This document shows, piece by piece, positions 26,896 to 35,492 of a DNA stretch of 64,000 nt. The position numbers and the translations under genes are program-made. The stretch covers positions 434,001 to 498,000 of the forward strand of contig NZ_JAAMPJ010000002.1 in NCBI RefSeq assembly GCF_011067745.1, written 5' to 3'. The notes under the pieces are model-generated. The model was not told the DNA's origin, searched no databases, and saw only the letters and a program-made list of their open reading frames with translations. The DNA comes from Lentzea alba. Its GTDB lineage: Bacteria; Actinomycetota; Actinomycetes; Mycobacteriales; Pseudonocardiaceae. Each line of letters begins with the position of its first letter. Within the stretch, counting starts at the first letter, position 1.

Positions 26896-27756
26896 TCAGT
26901 TGCCCTCGACGGCGGTCACGCAGTAGGTGATCCCGGGCGTGGGCTCGGCGTACGAGACCGCCGTGGCCTCACCGCACTCGGCGGTCGCGGCCTTGACGAC
27001 CTTCTCGATCTTGAGGATCTTCTGGACGGCGAACTCGTTGGGCGCCTTCGGGCACTCGACGACCTTCATGCCCTCCATGTTGATCTTGACGATCTCCTCC
27101 TGGTAGCACTTGCCCTCTTCGAGCTTCTCGACGAGGCAGAGCTTCAGCGAGGAGCTGCGACGACCGGACTCGGTGTACTCGGCGTAGTCCTCGCTCGGGC
27201 ACGCCTCGGTGGTCGAGTTCATGGCCTTGGCGATGAAGTAGTTCGCCTCGGTCGAACCACAGTCGACCTTCTTGTACTTCGGGCTGATCGTGGTGCCCGT
27301 GACGCTCGCGCAGTCGCCGGCCTTGGCCGACGGCTCCGTGATGCCGCTCAGGCCGCCGCTGATCAAGGCGCGCACGACCACGAACGCGCCGACCAGCACG
27401 ACGACGCCGACGATCGATCCGATGATCTTGCCGGCGCCGCCCTTCTTCTTGGGCGGCGGGCCGTACGGCATCGGCTGGCCCATCGGCCCGCCGGGCGGCA
27501 TCTGACCAGGCGGCATCTGGCCGGGCGGCGGACCGTACGGACCGGGCTGACCCGGCTGCGCGTACGGGTCACCGGGCATGCCCGGCTGACCGGGCTGGCC
27601 CTGCGGCTGGGCGTACGGGTCGGCGGGGTAGCCCTGCTGGGGCATGCCCTGCGACGGCGTGTAGGGCTGCGGCTGCTGACCGTAGGGCTGCTGGGGCTGC
27701 CCACCGGGAGGCGGGCCGTAAGGCCCAGGCTGCTGCGGGTAGTTGGGGGTGGTCAC
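26896..27756 (-). CDS. Eight-cysteine membrane protein, LppU/SCO3897-like, with Pro-rich tail (copy 1)
   Basis: A 286-residue protein. Residues 1-105 are a cytoplasmic low-complexity region rich in Pro, Gln, Gly and Tyr, ending in KKK; a single membrane helix (IIGSIVGVVVLVGAFVVV) follows; and the extracellular domain has eight cysteines in the order GDC, VDC, ACP, LCL, GKCY, ECP, ECG, YC. The spacing suggests two four-Cys units that could form disulfides. The family resembles actinobacterial LppU/SCO3897 proteins, of unknown function. GTG start with AGAGGAA upstream. It is the most downstream and only Pro-rich member of four tandem paralogues. Confidence 0.82.
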   Translation of the reverse strand: MTTPNYPQQPGPYGPPPGGQPQQPYGQQPQPYTPSQGMPQQGYPADPYAQPQGQPGQPGMPGDPYAQPGQPGPYGPPPGQMPPGQMPPGGPMGQPMPYGPPPKKKGGAGKIIGSIVGVVVLVGAFVVVRALISGGLSGITEPSAKAGDCASVTGTTISPKYKKVDCGSTEANYFIAKAMNSTTEACPSEDYAEYTESGRRSSSLKLCLVEKLEEGKCYQEEIVKINMEGMKVVECPKAPNEFAVQKILKIEKVVKAATAECGEATAVSYAEPTPGITYCVTAVEGN

Positions 27757-27978
27757 TGGATTCCTCTCCGATGGGTCGTGCGAAAGACGGCGGAACCGAA
27801 GCCGTGGACGGCTCCGGTTCCGGGAAGCTGTTGCCAGTCAGTCGTCGACGTGCCTCTTGTCGTTTCGCACGCATGCTCCGAACGGCCCACGCCCCCCGAC
27901 ATGGCCGGAGGAGAGGTTGCCACGCGGTGAGGCAATCCGCCTGCGCTTTACAGAACCGTTACTGCCGCTTGTCCCGGC

Positions 27979-28491
27979 TCACCGGGCAGCGATGCAGTAG
28001 GTCAGCTTGACCTCGGGAAACGCGCGGGTCTGCTCGTCCGTCGCGCACGCCGGCGCGGGCACCTCGGAGCTGACCCTGGTGACCCGGAACGTGTCGGCGC
28101 CGCAGTCGACGGCGGCGATGTCGTAGCCGGAACCGGCCTCGGCGTAGCAGTCGCCCTCGTCGTACCGCGGGACCAGGCAGAACCTGATCTTCGGGTCGAT
28201 GAACCGCACGGGCACCCAGTCCTCGTCCGCGGGGTTCGGGCAGCTCTCGGACCTGGCGACGGTCCCGGCGACCACGTAGTTCGCGTTGGGCGCCGCGCAG
28301 TCGACGGCGTTGTAGCGGCCCCCGCCGGCCGTACCGGTGAGGTACGCGCAGTCGCCCGGCTTCGGCTTCTGGACCGGGGTCAGGAACTCGGTCAGGCCGT
28401 AGATCGCGACGGCCGCGACGACCAATGTCGCGCCGTAGGTCAGGATCCGCTTCCCCACGCTCGACCTCGGTGCGGCCGGACCGTCGCTCAT
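27979..28491 (-). CDS. Eight-cysteine membrane-anchored protein (copy 2)
   Basis: A 170-residue paralogue: short cytoplasmic start, a signal-anchor helix (ILTYGATLVVAAVAIYGL), then an extracellular domain with eight cysteines in the same order (GDC, VDC, SCP, FCL, GDCY, VDC, AC, YC). A GTG one codon upstream of the ATG is an alternative start; neither has a clear ribosome binding site. Function unknown; tandem duplication with its neighbours is evident from the shared motif order. Confidence 0.8.
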   Translation of the reverse strand: MSDGPAAPRSSVGKRILTYGATLVVAAVAIYGLTEFLTPVQKPKPGDCAYLTGTAGGGRYNAVDCAAPNANYVVAGTVARSESCPNPADEDWVPVRFIDPKIRFCLVPRYDEGDCYAEAGSGYDIAAVDCGADTFRVTRVSSEVPAPACATDEQTRAFPEVKLTYCIAAR

Positions 28492-28546
28492 CACGCCGCA
28501 GAGGGTGTCATGCGGCCGGACGGGCGTGGTGCCCTTTACGTGAAGA

Positions 28547-29029
28547 TCACGGCCGGCGGTCGCCGCGTTCCAGGCAGAAGGTGACGGCGGGCTCCGGGAA
28601 GACCGCGGCCCGCGAGTCTCCGCAGGCGGCGCCGTCGGTCTTGCCGGCGAGCACCTTGGCGACCTTCACCGAGTCCTTGGTGGTGCAGTCGACCTTGGCG
28701 ATGCCGGTGTCGGGGTTCTGGCCGTAGCAGGCGCCCTCGACGAAGTTCGGCATGAGGCAGAACGTGGAGTCGCCGGTGTAGGTCGAGTAGTCCATGCCGC
28801 CGTCGGGGCACTTGTTCTCGTTCCACTGCAGGATCTTGGCGATCTTGACGTTCGCCTGCTCAGACCCGCAGTCGAGCGCCTGGTACTTCGGGTTGTCGAG
28901 CGCGCCGGAGATGCGGGCGCAGTCGCCCACCTGGGCCGTCCTCGCCACGCCGCCGAGCTGGTTCAGCACGAACCCGCCGAGCAGGACGAGCGCGAGGACA
29001 ACGGCGATACCCAGGCCGACCTTCTTCAT
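28547..29029 (-). CDS. Eight-cysteine membrane-anchored protein (copy 3)
   Basis: About 160 residues: signal-anchor MKKVGLGIAVVLALVLL, then the eight-cysteine domain (GDC, LDC, KCP, FCL, GACY, VDC, AC, FC). An in-frame TTG 12 codons upstream, preceded by GGTGA, is an alternative start; the ATG is preferred because it gives a standard basic N-terminus. Same family and orientation as its neighbours. Confidence 0.78.
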   Translation of the reverse strand: MKKVGLGIAVVLALVLLGGFVLNQLGGVARTAQVGDCARISGALDNPKYQALDCGSEQANVKIAKILQWNENKCPDGGMDYSTYTGDSTFCLMPNFVEGACYGQNPDTGIAKVDCTTKDSVKVAKVLAGKTDGAACGDSRAAVFPEPAVTFCLERGDRRP

Positions 29030-29079
29030 GGCCTGGGTATCGGCGTCGGACCGTCGTGAACTCAACCGAGTTCACCCGA

Positions 29080-29688
29080 TCAGGAACCTTCGTGCACGCC
29101 CATGCAGTAGACCGAGGCCGGTTCGCTGAACCGGAGCTCGCTCGACCCCTCGGGACAGACGGTGCCCTCCTCGGGCAGGCCGTCGACCTTCTTCACGATC
29201 TTCACCGGCGATTCGGTGGTGCAGTTCTCCTTCTTGAACGCACCGTCGTCACCGGAGGTGTAGCAGTTGCCCTCGGCGAGGTTCGGCATCAGGCACATGA
29301 TGTCGCCGCCCGCGTTCACCGCCTCGTAGATGCCCTCGGCGGGACAGGGGTCCTCGGCGCTCTTCAGCACGGCCGCGACCCGGTGCGTGGCGGCGGTGTC
29401 GCCGCAGCTCTTCGACGAGAGGTTCCACTCGCCGTCCGGCTTGTCCACGTCCTTCGGCGACGCGCTGACGCAGTCGCCGACCTTGGTGCCGTTGAGCGCG
29501 GTCAGCGCGTACACGCCGCCGCCGACCAGGATGACCGCCAGCACGGCCACGATGACCGGCTTCAGCCACTTGTTCTGCTTGGGCGACTCGTCGGTCTCGG
29601 TCTCCTCAGAAGCCGGTACCTCGGTCTCCTCGGAAGCCGTCGCCACCGTGTCCGGTGGCTCGACGGGATCAGTCGACTCGGTGCTCAT
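29080..29688 (-). CDS. Eight-cysteine membrane-anchored protein (copy 4)
   Basis: A 202-residue paralogue and probable first gene of the four-gene row. It has an acidic Thr/Glu-rich cytoplasmic segment of 40 residues, a membrane helix (PVIVAVLAVILVGGGVYAL), then eight cysteines in the family order (GDC, KSC, PCP, MCL, GNCY, ENC, VCP, YC). TACGTT ends 7 bases before the ATG, suggesting a leaderless transcript. It is divergent from the XPB helicase gene. Confidence 0.82.
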   Translation of the reverse strand: MSTESTDPVEPPDTVATASEETEVPASEETETDESPKQNKWLKPVIVAVLAVILVGGGVYALTALNGTKVGDCVSASPKDVDKPDGEWNLSSKSCGDTAATHRVAAVLKSAEDPCPAEGIYEAVNAGGDIMCLMPNLAEGNCYTSGDDGAFKKENCTTESPVKIVKKVDGLPEEGTVCPEGSSELRFSEPASVYCMGVHEGS

Positions 29689-29695
29689 GGGCGAG

Positions 29696-29701
29696 AACGT
29701 A
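29696..29701 (-). promoter_or_regulatory. -10-like TACGTT for the eight-cysteine gene row
   Basis: TACGTT is separated by 7 bases from the ATG of copy 4 and there is no ribosome binding site, the arrangement of a leaderless promoter. Confidence 0.4.
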
Positions 29702-29797
29702 CGACACGTCGTGTGGGCTGGGTGTGTCGCCTCTCACTTGTTATCGCCAGTTGACGCAGGTCGAACGCATTTGGCGTCGTCAGGGAGACTGTTACGC

Positions 29798-31438
29798 GTG
29801 ACCGATGGCCCACTGATCGTCCAGTCGGACAAGACGCTGCTGCTCGAGGTCGACCACCCTCTCGCCAACGACGCGCGGACGTCCATCGCGCCGTTCGCCG
29901 AGTTGGAGCGGGCGCCTGAGCACGTGCACACGTATCGCGTGACGCCGCTGGCCTTGTGGAACGCCCGCGCGGCCGGGCACGACGCCGAGCAGGTGGTCGA
30001 CGCGCTGGTGCGGTTCAGCCGCTACCCGGTGCCGCAGCCGTTGCTGGTGGACGTGGTCGACACGATGAGCCGGTTCGGGCGGTTGGTGCTCACCAACAAC
30101 CCGGCGCACGGGCTCGTCCTGCACACCAACGACCGCGCGGTCCTCGAAGAGGTGCTGCGCAACAAGAAGATCGCGCCCATGTTCGGGGCGCGGATCGACG
30201 ACGACACGGTCGTCGTGCACCCCAGCGAACGCGGGCGGCTCAAGCAGCTGCTGCTCAAGGTGGGCTGGCCGGCCGAGGACCACGCCGGGTACGTCGACGG
30301 CGAGGCGCACCCGATCGAGCTGGAGGAGAACGACTGGAAGCTGCGCGACTACCAGCGGCTCGCGGCGCAGGCGTTCTGGGCGGGCGGGAGCGGCGTCGTC
30401 GTGCTCCCCTGCGGCGCCGGCAAGACGCTGGTCGGCGCGGCGGCGATGGCCGAGGCGCAGGCGACCACGCTGATCCTGGTCACGAACACCGTGGCGGGCC
30501 GGCAGTGGAAGCGCGAGCTGATCGCGCGGACCTCGCTCACCGAGGAGGAGATCGGCGAGTACTCGGGTGAGCGCAAGGAGATCCGGCCGGTCACGATCGC
30601 GACCTACCAGGTGATCACCCGCAAGTCGAAGGGCGAGTACAAGCACCTGGAGCTGTTCGACTCGCGCGACTGGGGCCTGATCGTCTACGACGAGGTCCAC
30701 CTGCTGCCCGCGCCGGTGTTCCGGATGACCGCGGACCTGCAGTCGCGCCGCCGTCTCGGCCTGACCGCGACGCTGGTGCGCGAGGACGGTCAGGAGGGCG
30801 ACGTCTTCTCGTTGATCGGGCCGAAGCGGTACGACGTGCCGTGGCGCGACATCGAGGCGCAGGGCTGGATCGCTCCCGCCGAGTGCACCGAGGTCCGGGT
30901 GACGCTGACGGACAACGAGCGGCTGCAGTACGCGACGGCCGAGCCCGAGGAGCGCTACAAGCTCTGCTCGACCGCGCGGACCAAGATCCCGGTGGTCCGG
31001 CGGGTGCTCGACCAGCATCCCGACGAGCCGGCTCTGGTGATCGGTGCTTACCTGGACCAGCTCGACGAGCTCGGGGAGGAGCTGGACGCACCGGTGATCA
31101 AGGGATCGACGAAGAACAAGGAGCGCGAGGAACTGTTCGACAAGTTCCGCAGGGGCGAGCTCCGGACGCTGGTGGTGTCCAAGGTCGCCAACTTCTCCAT
31201 CGACCTGCCCGAGGCGTCCGTGGCCATCCAGGTGTCCGGCACGTTCGGGTCGCGGCAGGAGGAGGCGCAGCGGCTCGGCCGGATCCTGCGCCCCAAGGGC
31301 GACGGCCGGCAGGCGCACTTCTACTCGGTCGTCGCGCGCGACACGCTCGACACCGACTACGCGGCGCACCGGCAGCGGTTCCTGGCCGAGCAGGGCTACG
31401 CGTACAAGATCGTCGACGCGGACGACCTGGTCGGATGA
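29798..31438 (+). CDS. xpb: DNA repair helicase XPB
   Basis: A 546-residue superfamily 2 helicase, 3'-5' polarity by family. After an N-terminal damage-recognition-like domain, Walker A is CGAGKT near residue 208, the DEVH box is YDEVHLL near 297, the XPB-specific RED motif is VREDGQ near 328, and motif VI is QEEAQRLGRILRP near 488. Bacterial XPB acts in nucleotide excision repair or transcription-linked remodelling. The GTG is set by homology, with GGGAG 10 bases upstream. Its stop overlaps the next gene by 4 bp. The XPB-associated protein gene is at 17076-19328, about 10 kb upstream on the same strand. Confidence 0.95.
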   Translation: MTDGPLIVQSDKTLLLEVDHPLANDARTSIAPFAELERAPEHVHTYRVTPLALWNARAAGHDAEQVVDALVRFSRYPVPQPLLVDVVDTMSRFGRLVLTNNPAHGLVLHTNDRAVLEEVLRNKKIAPMFGARIDDDTVVVHPSERGRLKQLLLKVGWPAEDHAGYVDGEAHPIELEENDWKLRDYQRLAAQAFWAGGSGVVVLPCGAGKTLVGAAAMAEAQATTLILVTNTVAGRQWKRELIARTSLTEEEIGEYSGERKEIRPVTIATYQVITRKSKGEYKHLELFDSRDWGLIVYDEVHLLPAPVFRMTADLQSRRRLGLTATLVREDGQEGDVFSLIGPKRYDVPWRDIEAQGWIAPAECTEVRVTLTDNERLQYATAEPEERYKLCSTARTKIPVVRRVLDQHPDEPALVIGAYLDQLDELGEELDAPVIKGSTKNKEREELFDKFRRGELRTLVVSKVANFSIDLPEASVAIQVSGTFGSRQEEAQRLGRILRPKGDGRQAHFYSVVARDTLDTDYAAHRQRFLAEQGYAYKIVDADDLVG

Positions 31439-31863
31439 CGTTCTGGTGGATGTGGGACCCGGCAGGGACCGTGCCCGTGCGGCGGTTCCGGTCGGAGGAG
31501 TCGCTGGCCCGGTCGGCGTCGGGCACGCAGGTCGTCCGGTCGGACGACTTCACCTGCCCCTCGCAACGCCGCCGCGCCACGGCCGTGCGTTCGGACTTCC
31601 TCCGCGTCACCGGTGATCCGGTGCAGGTGGCGTTGGTCGAGCAACGGCTGTGGACGCTGCTGGTCGCCTTGCGCCGGGCGCAGCCACTCCGCGACGCGCT
31701 GGCGACCGCGGTGCCCAAGGCGGGCCGGGCGGCGCTGGTCGCCGAGCCGTCCCGCGAACTGGCCGAGTTCGACCGGCGCTTCGACCAGTTCGCGGCGGCC
31801 CTGCAGGTCCTGGTCGCCGACCCGACCCCCGAACAGCTACGCCACACCGCCGCCCTCGACTAG
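31435..31863 (+). CDS. Uncharacterised 142-aa protein coupled to XPB
   Basis: The ATG overlaps the XPB stop (ATGA), so the two are translated together. The protein starts MTFWWMWDPAGTVPVRRFRS and continues as a mostly helical, Arg-rich sequence (VEQRLWTLLVALRRAQPLRD; EFDRRFDQFAAALQVLV) without membrane segments or known catalytic motifs. I do not recognise the family. The coupling suggests a helicase accessory factor, an inference from position only. Its last 27 bases overlap the convergent protease gene. Confidence 0.75.
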   Translation: MTFWWMWDPAGTVPVRRFRSEESLARSASGTQVVRSDDFTCPSQRRRATAVRSDFLRVTGDPVQVALVEQRLWTLLVALRRAQPLRDALATAVPKAGRAALVAEPSRELAEFDRRFDQFAAALQVLVADPTPEQLRHTAALD

Positions 31864-33300
31864 GTGCTTGACCTGCTGGCCGTAGCGGGCGCCCTGGCGC
31901 ACCGTCACCGTGCCGTCCGTTGCGACCTCACAGGGGTTGTTCGCCGTGCACTGCTCGCCGTTGTCGTTGCCCGTGCTGTGCACACCGACGACGGTGACGC
32001 CGTCCTTGAGCACGATCGGTGAACCCGAACCGCCGTGCGACGGCGTGCACGCGGGGTCGTACCGATAGGCGTTGTCCTGCGTGTAGCCCTCTTCGCGGAG
32101 GTGCGGGACCACGGCGTCGATCGTGCAGCTGAAGCGTTTGCCGTTGCCCGCCGAGATGATGTCGACGCGTTCACCCGGCTTGGCGGACCTGCCGGCGAGC
32201 TTGAAGACCTTGACGCCCTTCGCGTGGAGCTGCGCGTAGGTCTGGTCGAGCCGGAACAGCGCGGTGTCGGTGCCGGACATGGTCGCGTAGATCAGGCGGG
32301 TCGTCCTGGCCTTGGCCTGGAGGTAACCCTGGCGGTCGCCGATGGTCACCGGGACCTCGATCGCGACGTCCTTCAGGGTCTCGCCGGGGGCCGGACGTTG
32401 CGGGACGCAGTGGCCGTTGGTGAGCAACAGCGCCGGGTCGCTGAGCTTGGTGTGATCGGTTCTGACGACGGACGCCGAGCAGATGCCTCCCAGCACCGCG
32501 GCGCCTTCGAGGTTGGGCACCGGGGTGTCCGGCGGGTTGACCTTGCCGGTCACGACGTCGTTGATCCAGCCCTTGAAGTAGCTGATGTCGGTGTACATGA
32601 CGGGCCGGTCGTCGCCGCCCGAGCCGCTCACGACGCCGGCGATCACCCAGCGGTCGCCGTCGCGGACGAGTCCGGGGCCGCCGGAGTCCATGTTGGTGGC
32701 GGCGACGCTGCCGTCGAGCGCGCCGACGCACAGCTCGCGATCGGCGTGGATGCCGTCGCAGGCGGTGGCCGGCTGGATCACCGTGTCCGCCTCGCGCAGC
32801 TTCTTCGGGTAGCACTCGGGCGCGCGGCGGTCACATGTCATGCCCCAGCCGAGGATCCGCGTCTTCGTGCCTTCCGCGGGCCTGGCCGACGGCAGCGCGA
32901 CGGGCTTGGTCTTCGCCGGCTTCTTCAGCTTCAGCAGGCCGATGTCGCCGTCGTGCACCGGGAACTCCGTGTAGGTGATGAACCGCTCGACCGCGATGAC
33001 CTCACCGCCGCTGCCCGCGTCCGTCGTGCCGAGACGGACCGTCCAGTCCCGCGGCCGACCGACCTGGGCACCGCTGGGGTTGTTCTTGGTGCAGTGACCG
33101 GCGGTGACGGCCCAGCTCGGCGCGACGAGGGTGACGCCGCAGGTGTGGCCGTCCTCGCGCGGTGAGTCCGGCCGTTGCAGGGAGCCGGAGAAGGGGTAGG
33201 CCTGAGGAGCTTCGACGCCGCCGCGAACGGCGAGCGCGGGAGCAACGGTGTTGATCACCGCGATGACGGCGAAGCTCGCCGTCAGCAGCACTTTTCGCAT
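31837..33300 (-). CDS. Secreted protease with two trypsin-like (S1) domains
   Basis: A 487-residue exported protein with two chymotrypsin-fold domains in tandem. Domain 1 (about 25-245) has the triad His in TAGHC, Asp in DGDIGLL and Ser in MDSGGPG. Domain 2 (about 260-470) has His in LTNGHC, Asp in GTDTALF and Ser in GGSGSP. Both triads look complete, though the domains are very different in sequence. The signal peptide is MRKVLLTASFAVIAVINTV with cleavage after ALA. Upstream in-frame starts give unlikely N-termini. Cysteine pairs support folding outside the cell. Substrate unknown. Confidence 0.88.
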   Translation of the reverse strand: MRKVLLTASFAVIAVINTVAPALAVRGGVEAPQAYPFSGSLQRPDSPREDGHTCGVTLVAPSWAVTAGHCTKNNPSGAQVGRPRDWTVRLGTTDAGSGGEVIAVERFITYTEFPVHDGDIGLLKLKKPAKTKPVALPSARPAEGTKTRILGWGMTCDRRAPECYPKKLREADTVIQPATACDGIHADRELCVGALDGSVAATNMDSGGPGLVRDGDRWVIAGVVSGSGGDDRPVMYTDISYFKGWINDVVTGKVNPPDTPVPNLEGAAVLGGICSASVVRTDHTKLSDPALLLTNGHCVPQRPAPGETLKDVAIEVPVTIGDRQGYLQAKARTTRLIYATMSGTDTALFRLDQTYAQLHAKGVKVFKLAGRSAKPGERVDIISAGNGKRFSCTIDAVVPHLREEGYTQDNAYRYDPACTPSHGGSGSPIVLKDGVTVVGVHSTGNDNGEQCTANNPCEVATDGTVTVRQGARYGQQVKHLVEGGGVA

Positions 33301-33429
33301 GTCGCAGAGGTTTTCGAACCCGTGTGCGCGCGTGGTCATGGCCGGGCAACAACTGCGCACGGGCGGTCGTTACGCAACGATGACGCGGCAAGAACGTCCT
33401 CATGAGACCCGTCGGGAAAGCTGGAGGAC

Positions 33430-34110
33430 ATGCCGCGCGTACTGCTGATCGAGGACGACGAGGCGGTCCGCGAGGGACTGTCGCTCGCCCTGACCTACCA
33501 GGGACACACCGTGGACGCGGTGCGCACGGGCGAGGAGGGCCTCGACCTGCTGAGCAGCGTCGCGCCCGACGTGGTGGTGCTGGACCTGATGCTGCCGGGC
33601 GTGGACGGGTTCGAGGTCTGCCGGCGCATCCGGGCCGCTGGTGATCTGCCGATCATCATGCTCACCGCGCGCAACGACGACATCGACGTCGTGGCCGGTC
33701 TGGAAGCCGGTGCCGACGACTACGTGGCCAAGCCCGCGCAGGCCCGTGTCCTCGAAGCGCGGATCCGCGCGGTGCTGCGCCGCTCGTCCGTGTCCGCGCC
33801 CGAGGTCGTGGCCGAGCGTTACGGCGACCTGACGATCGACCGCGAGGGGCTCGTGGTGACGCGGCTCGGCCGGCCGGTGTCCCTGGCCCCGACCGAACTG
33901 CGGTTGCTGCTGGAGCTCTCGTCGTCGCCCGGCCGCGTGATGTCCCGGCAGCAGCTGCTGGAGTCGGTGTGGGACCAGGGTTATCTCGGTGACTCGCGGC
34001 TGGTCGACGCCTGCGTGCAGCGGCTGCGTTCGAAGATCGAGGACGACGCGGCCGCGCCCCTGTACGTCCAGACCGTGCGGGGCTTCGGCTACCGCTTCGG
34101 GCCGCTGTGA
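33430..34110 (+). CDS. OmpR-family response regulator
   Basis: A 226-residue regulator. The receiver domain has the acidic pocket EDDE near residue 8, the phosphoacceptor Asp in VVVLDLMLPG near residue 52, the Thr of MLTAR and the Lys of YVAKP near residue 101. The C-terminal winged helix (LAPTELRLLLELSSSPGRV; TVRGFGYRFGPL) binds DNA. GGAGG precedes the ATG. The stop overlaps the histidine kinase start (GTGA). Size and order resemble CseB/MtrA-type envelope-stress regulators, but the target genes are unknown. Confidence 0.93.
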   Translation: MPRVLLIEDDEAVREGLSLALTYQGHTVDAVRTGEEGLDLLSSVAPDVVVLDLMLPGVDGFEVCRRIRAAGDLPIIMLTARNDDIDVVAGLEAGADDYVAKPAQARVLEARIRAVLRRSSVSAPEVVAERYGDLTIDREGLVVTRLGRPVSLAPTELRLLLELSSSPGRVMSRQQLLESVWDQGYLGDSRLVDACVQRLRSKIEDDAAAPLYVQTVRGFGYRFGPL

Positions 34111-35492
34111 CCCTGCGCCTGCGGCTGCTGCTCGCGTTCGCGTTGCTGAGCATCGTGACCGCGGTGGCGGTGGCCGGCGTCGGCTACGTGCGTGCCCGCG
34201 ACGCCGTCGTGCAGCGCGCCCAGGACAACGCCGTCATCGAGACCACGAACCGCGTCGAGCAGCTCTACCCGTTGCCCACCCGGCTCGACGCGGCCGCGCT
34301 GGAACGCATCGCCGGCCGGGTTTCCGGTCGGGAGGGAACGGCCCTGGCGCAGGCACGGGGTGTGGTGGCGGGCTCGATGGACTCCTCCGTGATCACTCAG
34401 GAGCTGCGCGACCTGGTGTCGTCCGGACGCGTCGGCTGGCAACGCGTGCCGTACCAGGGCGGGGTGTGGCTCGTGGTCGGCATGCAGCTGCGGGTGACGT
34501 CCGGCGGTTCGTCCAGCGGTTCGTCCGGTGTCGAGGTGTACGTGCTGCGGCCGTTCACCACCGAGATCGAGTTCGTCGGCGAACTGGCCCGCAACGCCTG
34601 GCTGGTCGGCGGCGCCGGCCTGCTGTTCGCCCTGGGCCTGGGTTTCCTGGCCGCCCGAGGCGTGCTGGGCCCCGTCCGCGAACTGCAACTGGCGGCCTGG
34701 AAACTCGGCCAGGGCGACCTGACCGCGCGGGTGCCGGTGCGCGGACGCGACGAACTGGCGTCCGTCGCCTCGACCTTCAACAGCACGGCGTCGTCCTTGG
34801 AGCACTACGTCGGTGAGCTACAACGGATGGAAGCGGACGCACGTCGGTTCGTCGCCGACGTGTCGCACGAACTGAAGACTCCTCTCGCCGCCATGACCGC
34901 CGTGACCGACGTGCTGGACGCCGAGACGGGCTCGCTGCCGGGCGTCGCGGGACAGGCCGCGCGGTTGGTGAACCGGGAGACGCTGAACCTGACGCGGCTG
35001 GTGAACGACCTGATCGAGGTGACCCGGTTCGACTCGGGCACGGCGGCCCTGGCCCTGGACGACGTCGACGTGGCCGAGGTGATCCGCGCGTCGCTGCGGA
35101 TGCGCGGCTTCACCGACGTGACGACGTCGCTGCCCACCGACGTGCGGGCGCGGCTGGACCCGCGGCGGTTGGACGTGATCGTGGCGAACCTGGTCGGCAA
35201 CGCGCTGCGGCACGGCTCGCCACCGGTCTTCCTGACGCTGTGGATCGAGGGTTCGTCGTTGGTGATCTCGGTGGGCGACTCCGGCCCGGGCCTGCCCGAT
35301 GCCGTGCTGCCACACGTGTTCGCGCGGTTCTACAAGGCCGACTCGGCGCGCGGACGGTCCGAGGGCAGCGGCCTCGGCCTGGCGATCGCGTGGGAGAACG
35401 CGCGGCTGCACGGCGGCACCCTGGTCGCGGCGAACCGGCCGGGCGGCGGGGCGCTGTTCACGCTGCGGCTGCCGCTGGGAGGTGAGCGGTGA
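34107..35492 (+). CDS. Sensor histidine kinase partner of the response regulator
   Basis: A 461-residue membrane kinase. Two membrane helices (about 9-28 and 162-183) enclose an extracytoplasmic sensor of about 130 residues; then HAMP, the H-box VSHELKTPLAAM near residue 252, the N-box VGNALRHG, and the G-boxes GDSGPGLPD and GSGLGLAIAW. It should phosphorylate the regulator encoded immediately upstream. Start and stop each overlap neighbours by 4 bp. Confidence 0.93.
   Translation: MTLRLRLLLAFALLSIVTAVAVAGVGYVRARDAVVQRAQDNAVIETTNRVEQLYPLPTRLDAAALERIAGRVSGREGTALAQARGVVAGSMDSSVITQELRDLVSSGRVGWQRVPYQGGVWLVVGMQLRVTSGGSSSGSSGVEVYVLRPFTTEIEFVGELARNAWLVGGAGLLFALGLGFLAARGVLGPVRELQLAAWKLGQGDLTARVPVRGRDELASVASTFNSTASSLEHYVGELQRMEADARRFVADVSHELKTPLAAMTAVTDVLDAETGSLPGVAGQAARLVNRETLNLTRLVNDLIEVTRFDSGTAALALDDVDVAEVIRASLRMRGFTDVTTSLPTDVRARLDPRRLDVIVANLVGNALRHGSPPVFLTLWIEGSSLVISVGDSGPGLPDAVLPHVFARFYKADSARGRSEGSGLGLAIAWENARLHGGTLVAANRPGGGALFTLRLPLGGER

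Noticed and set aside
29752..29780. TTGACG upstream of XPB as a -35 box or damage-response promoter
   Set aside because: No TANNNT hexamer at suitable spacing and no actinobacterial SOS box (GAAC-N4-GTTC) was found.
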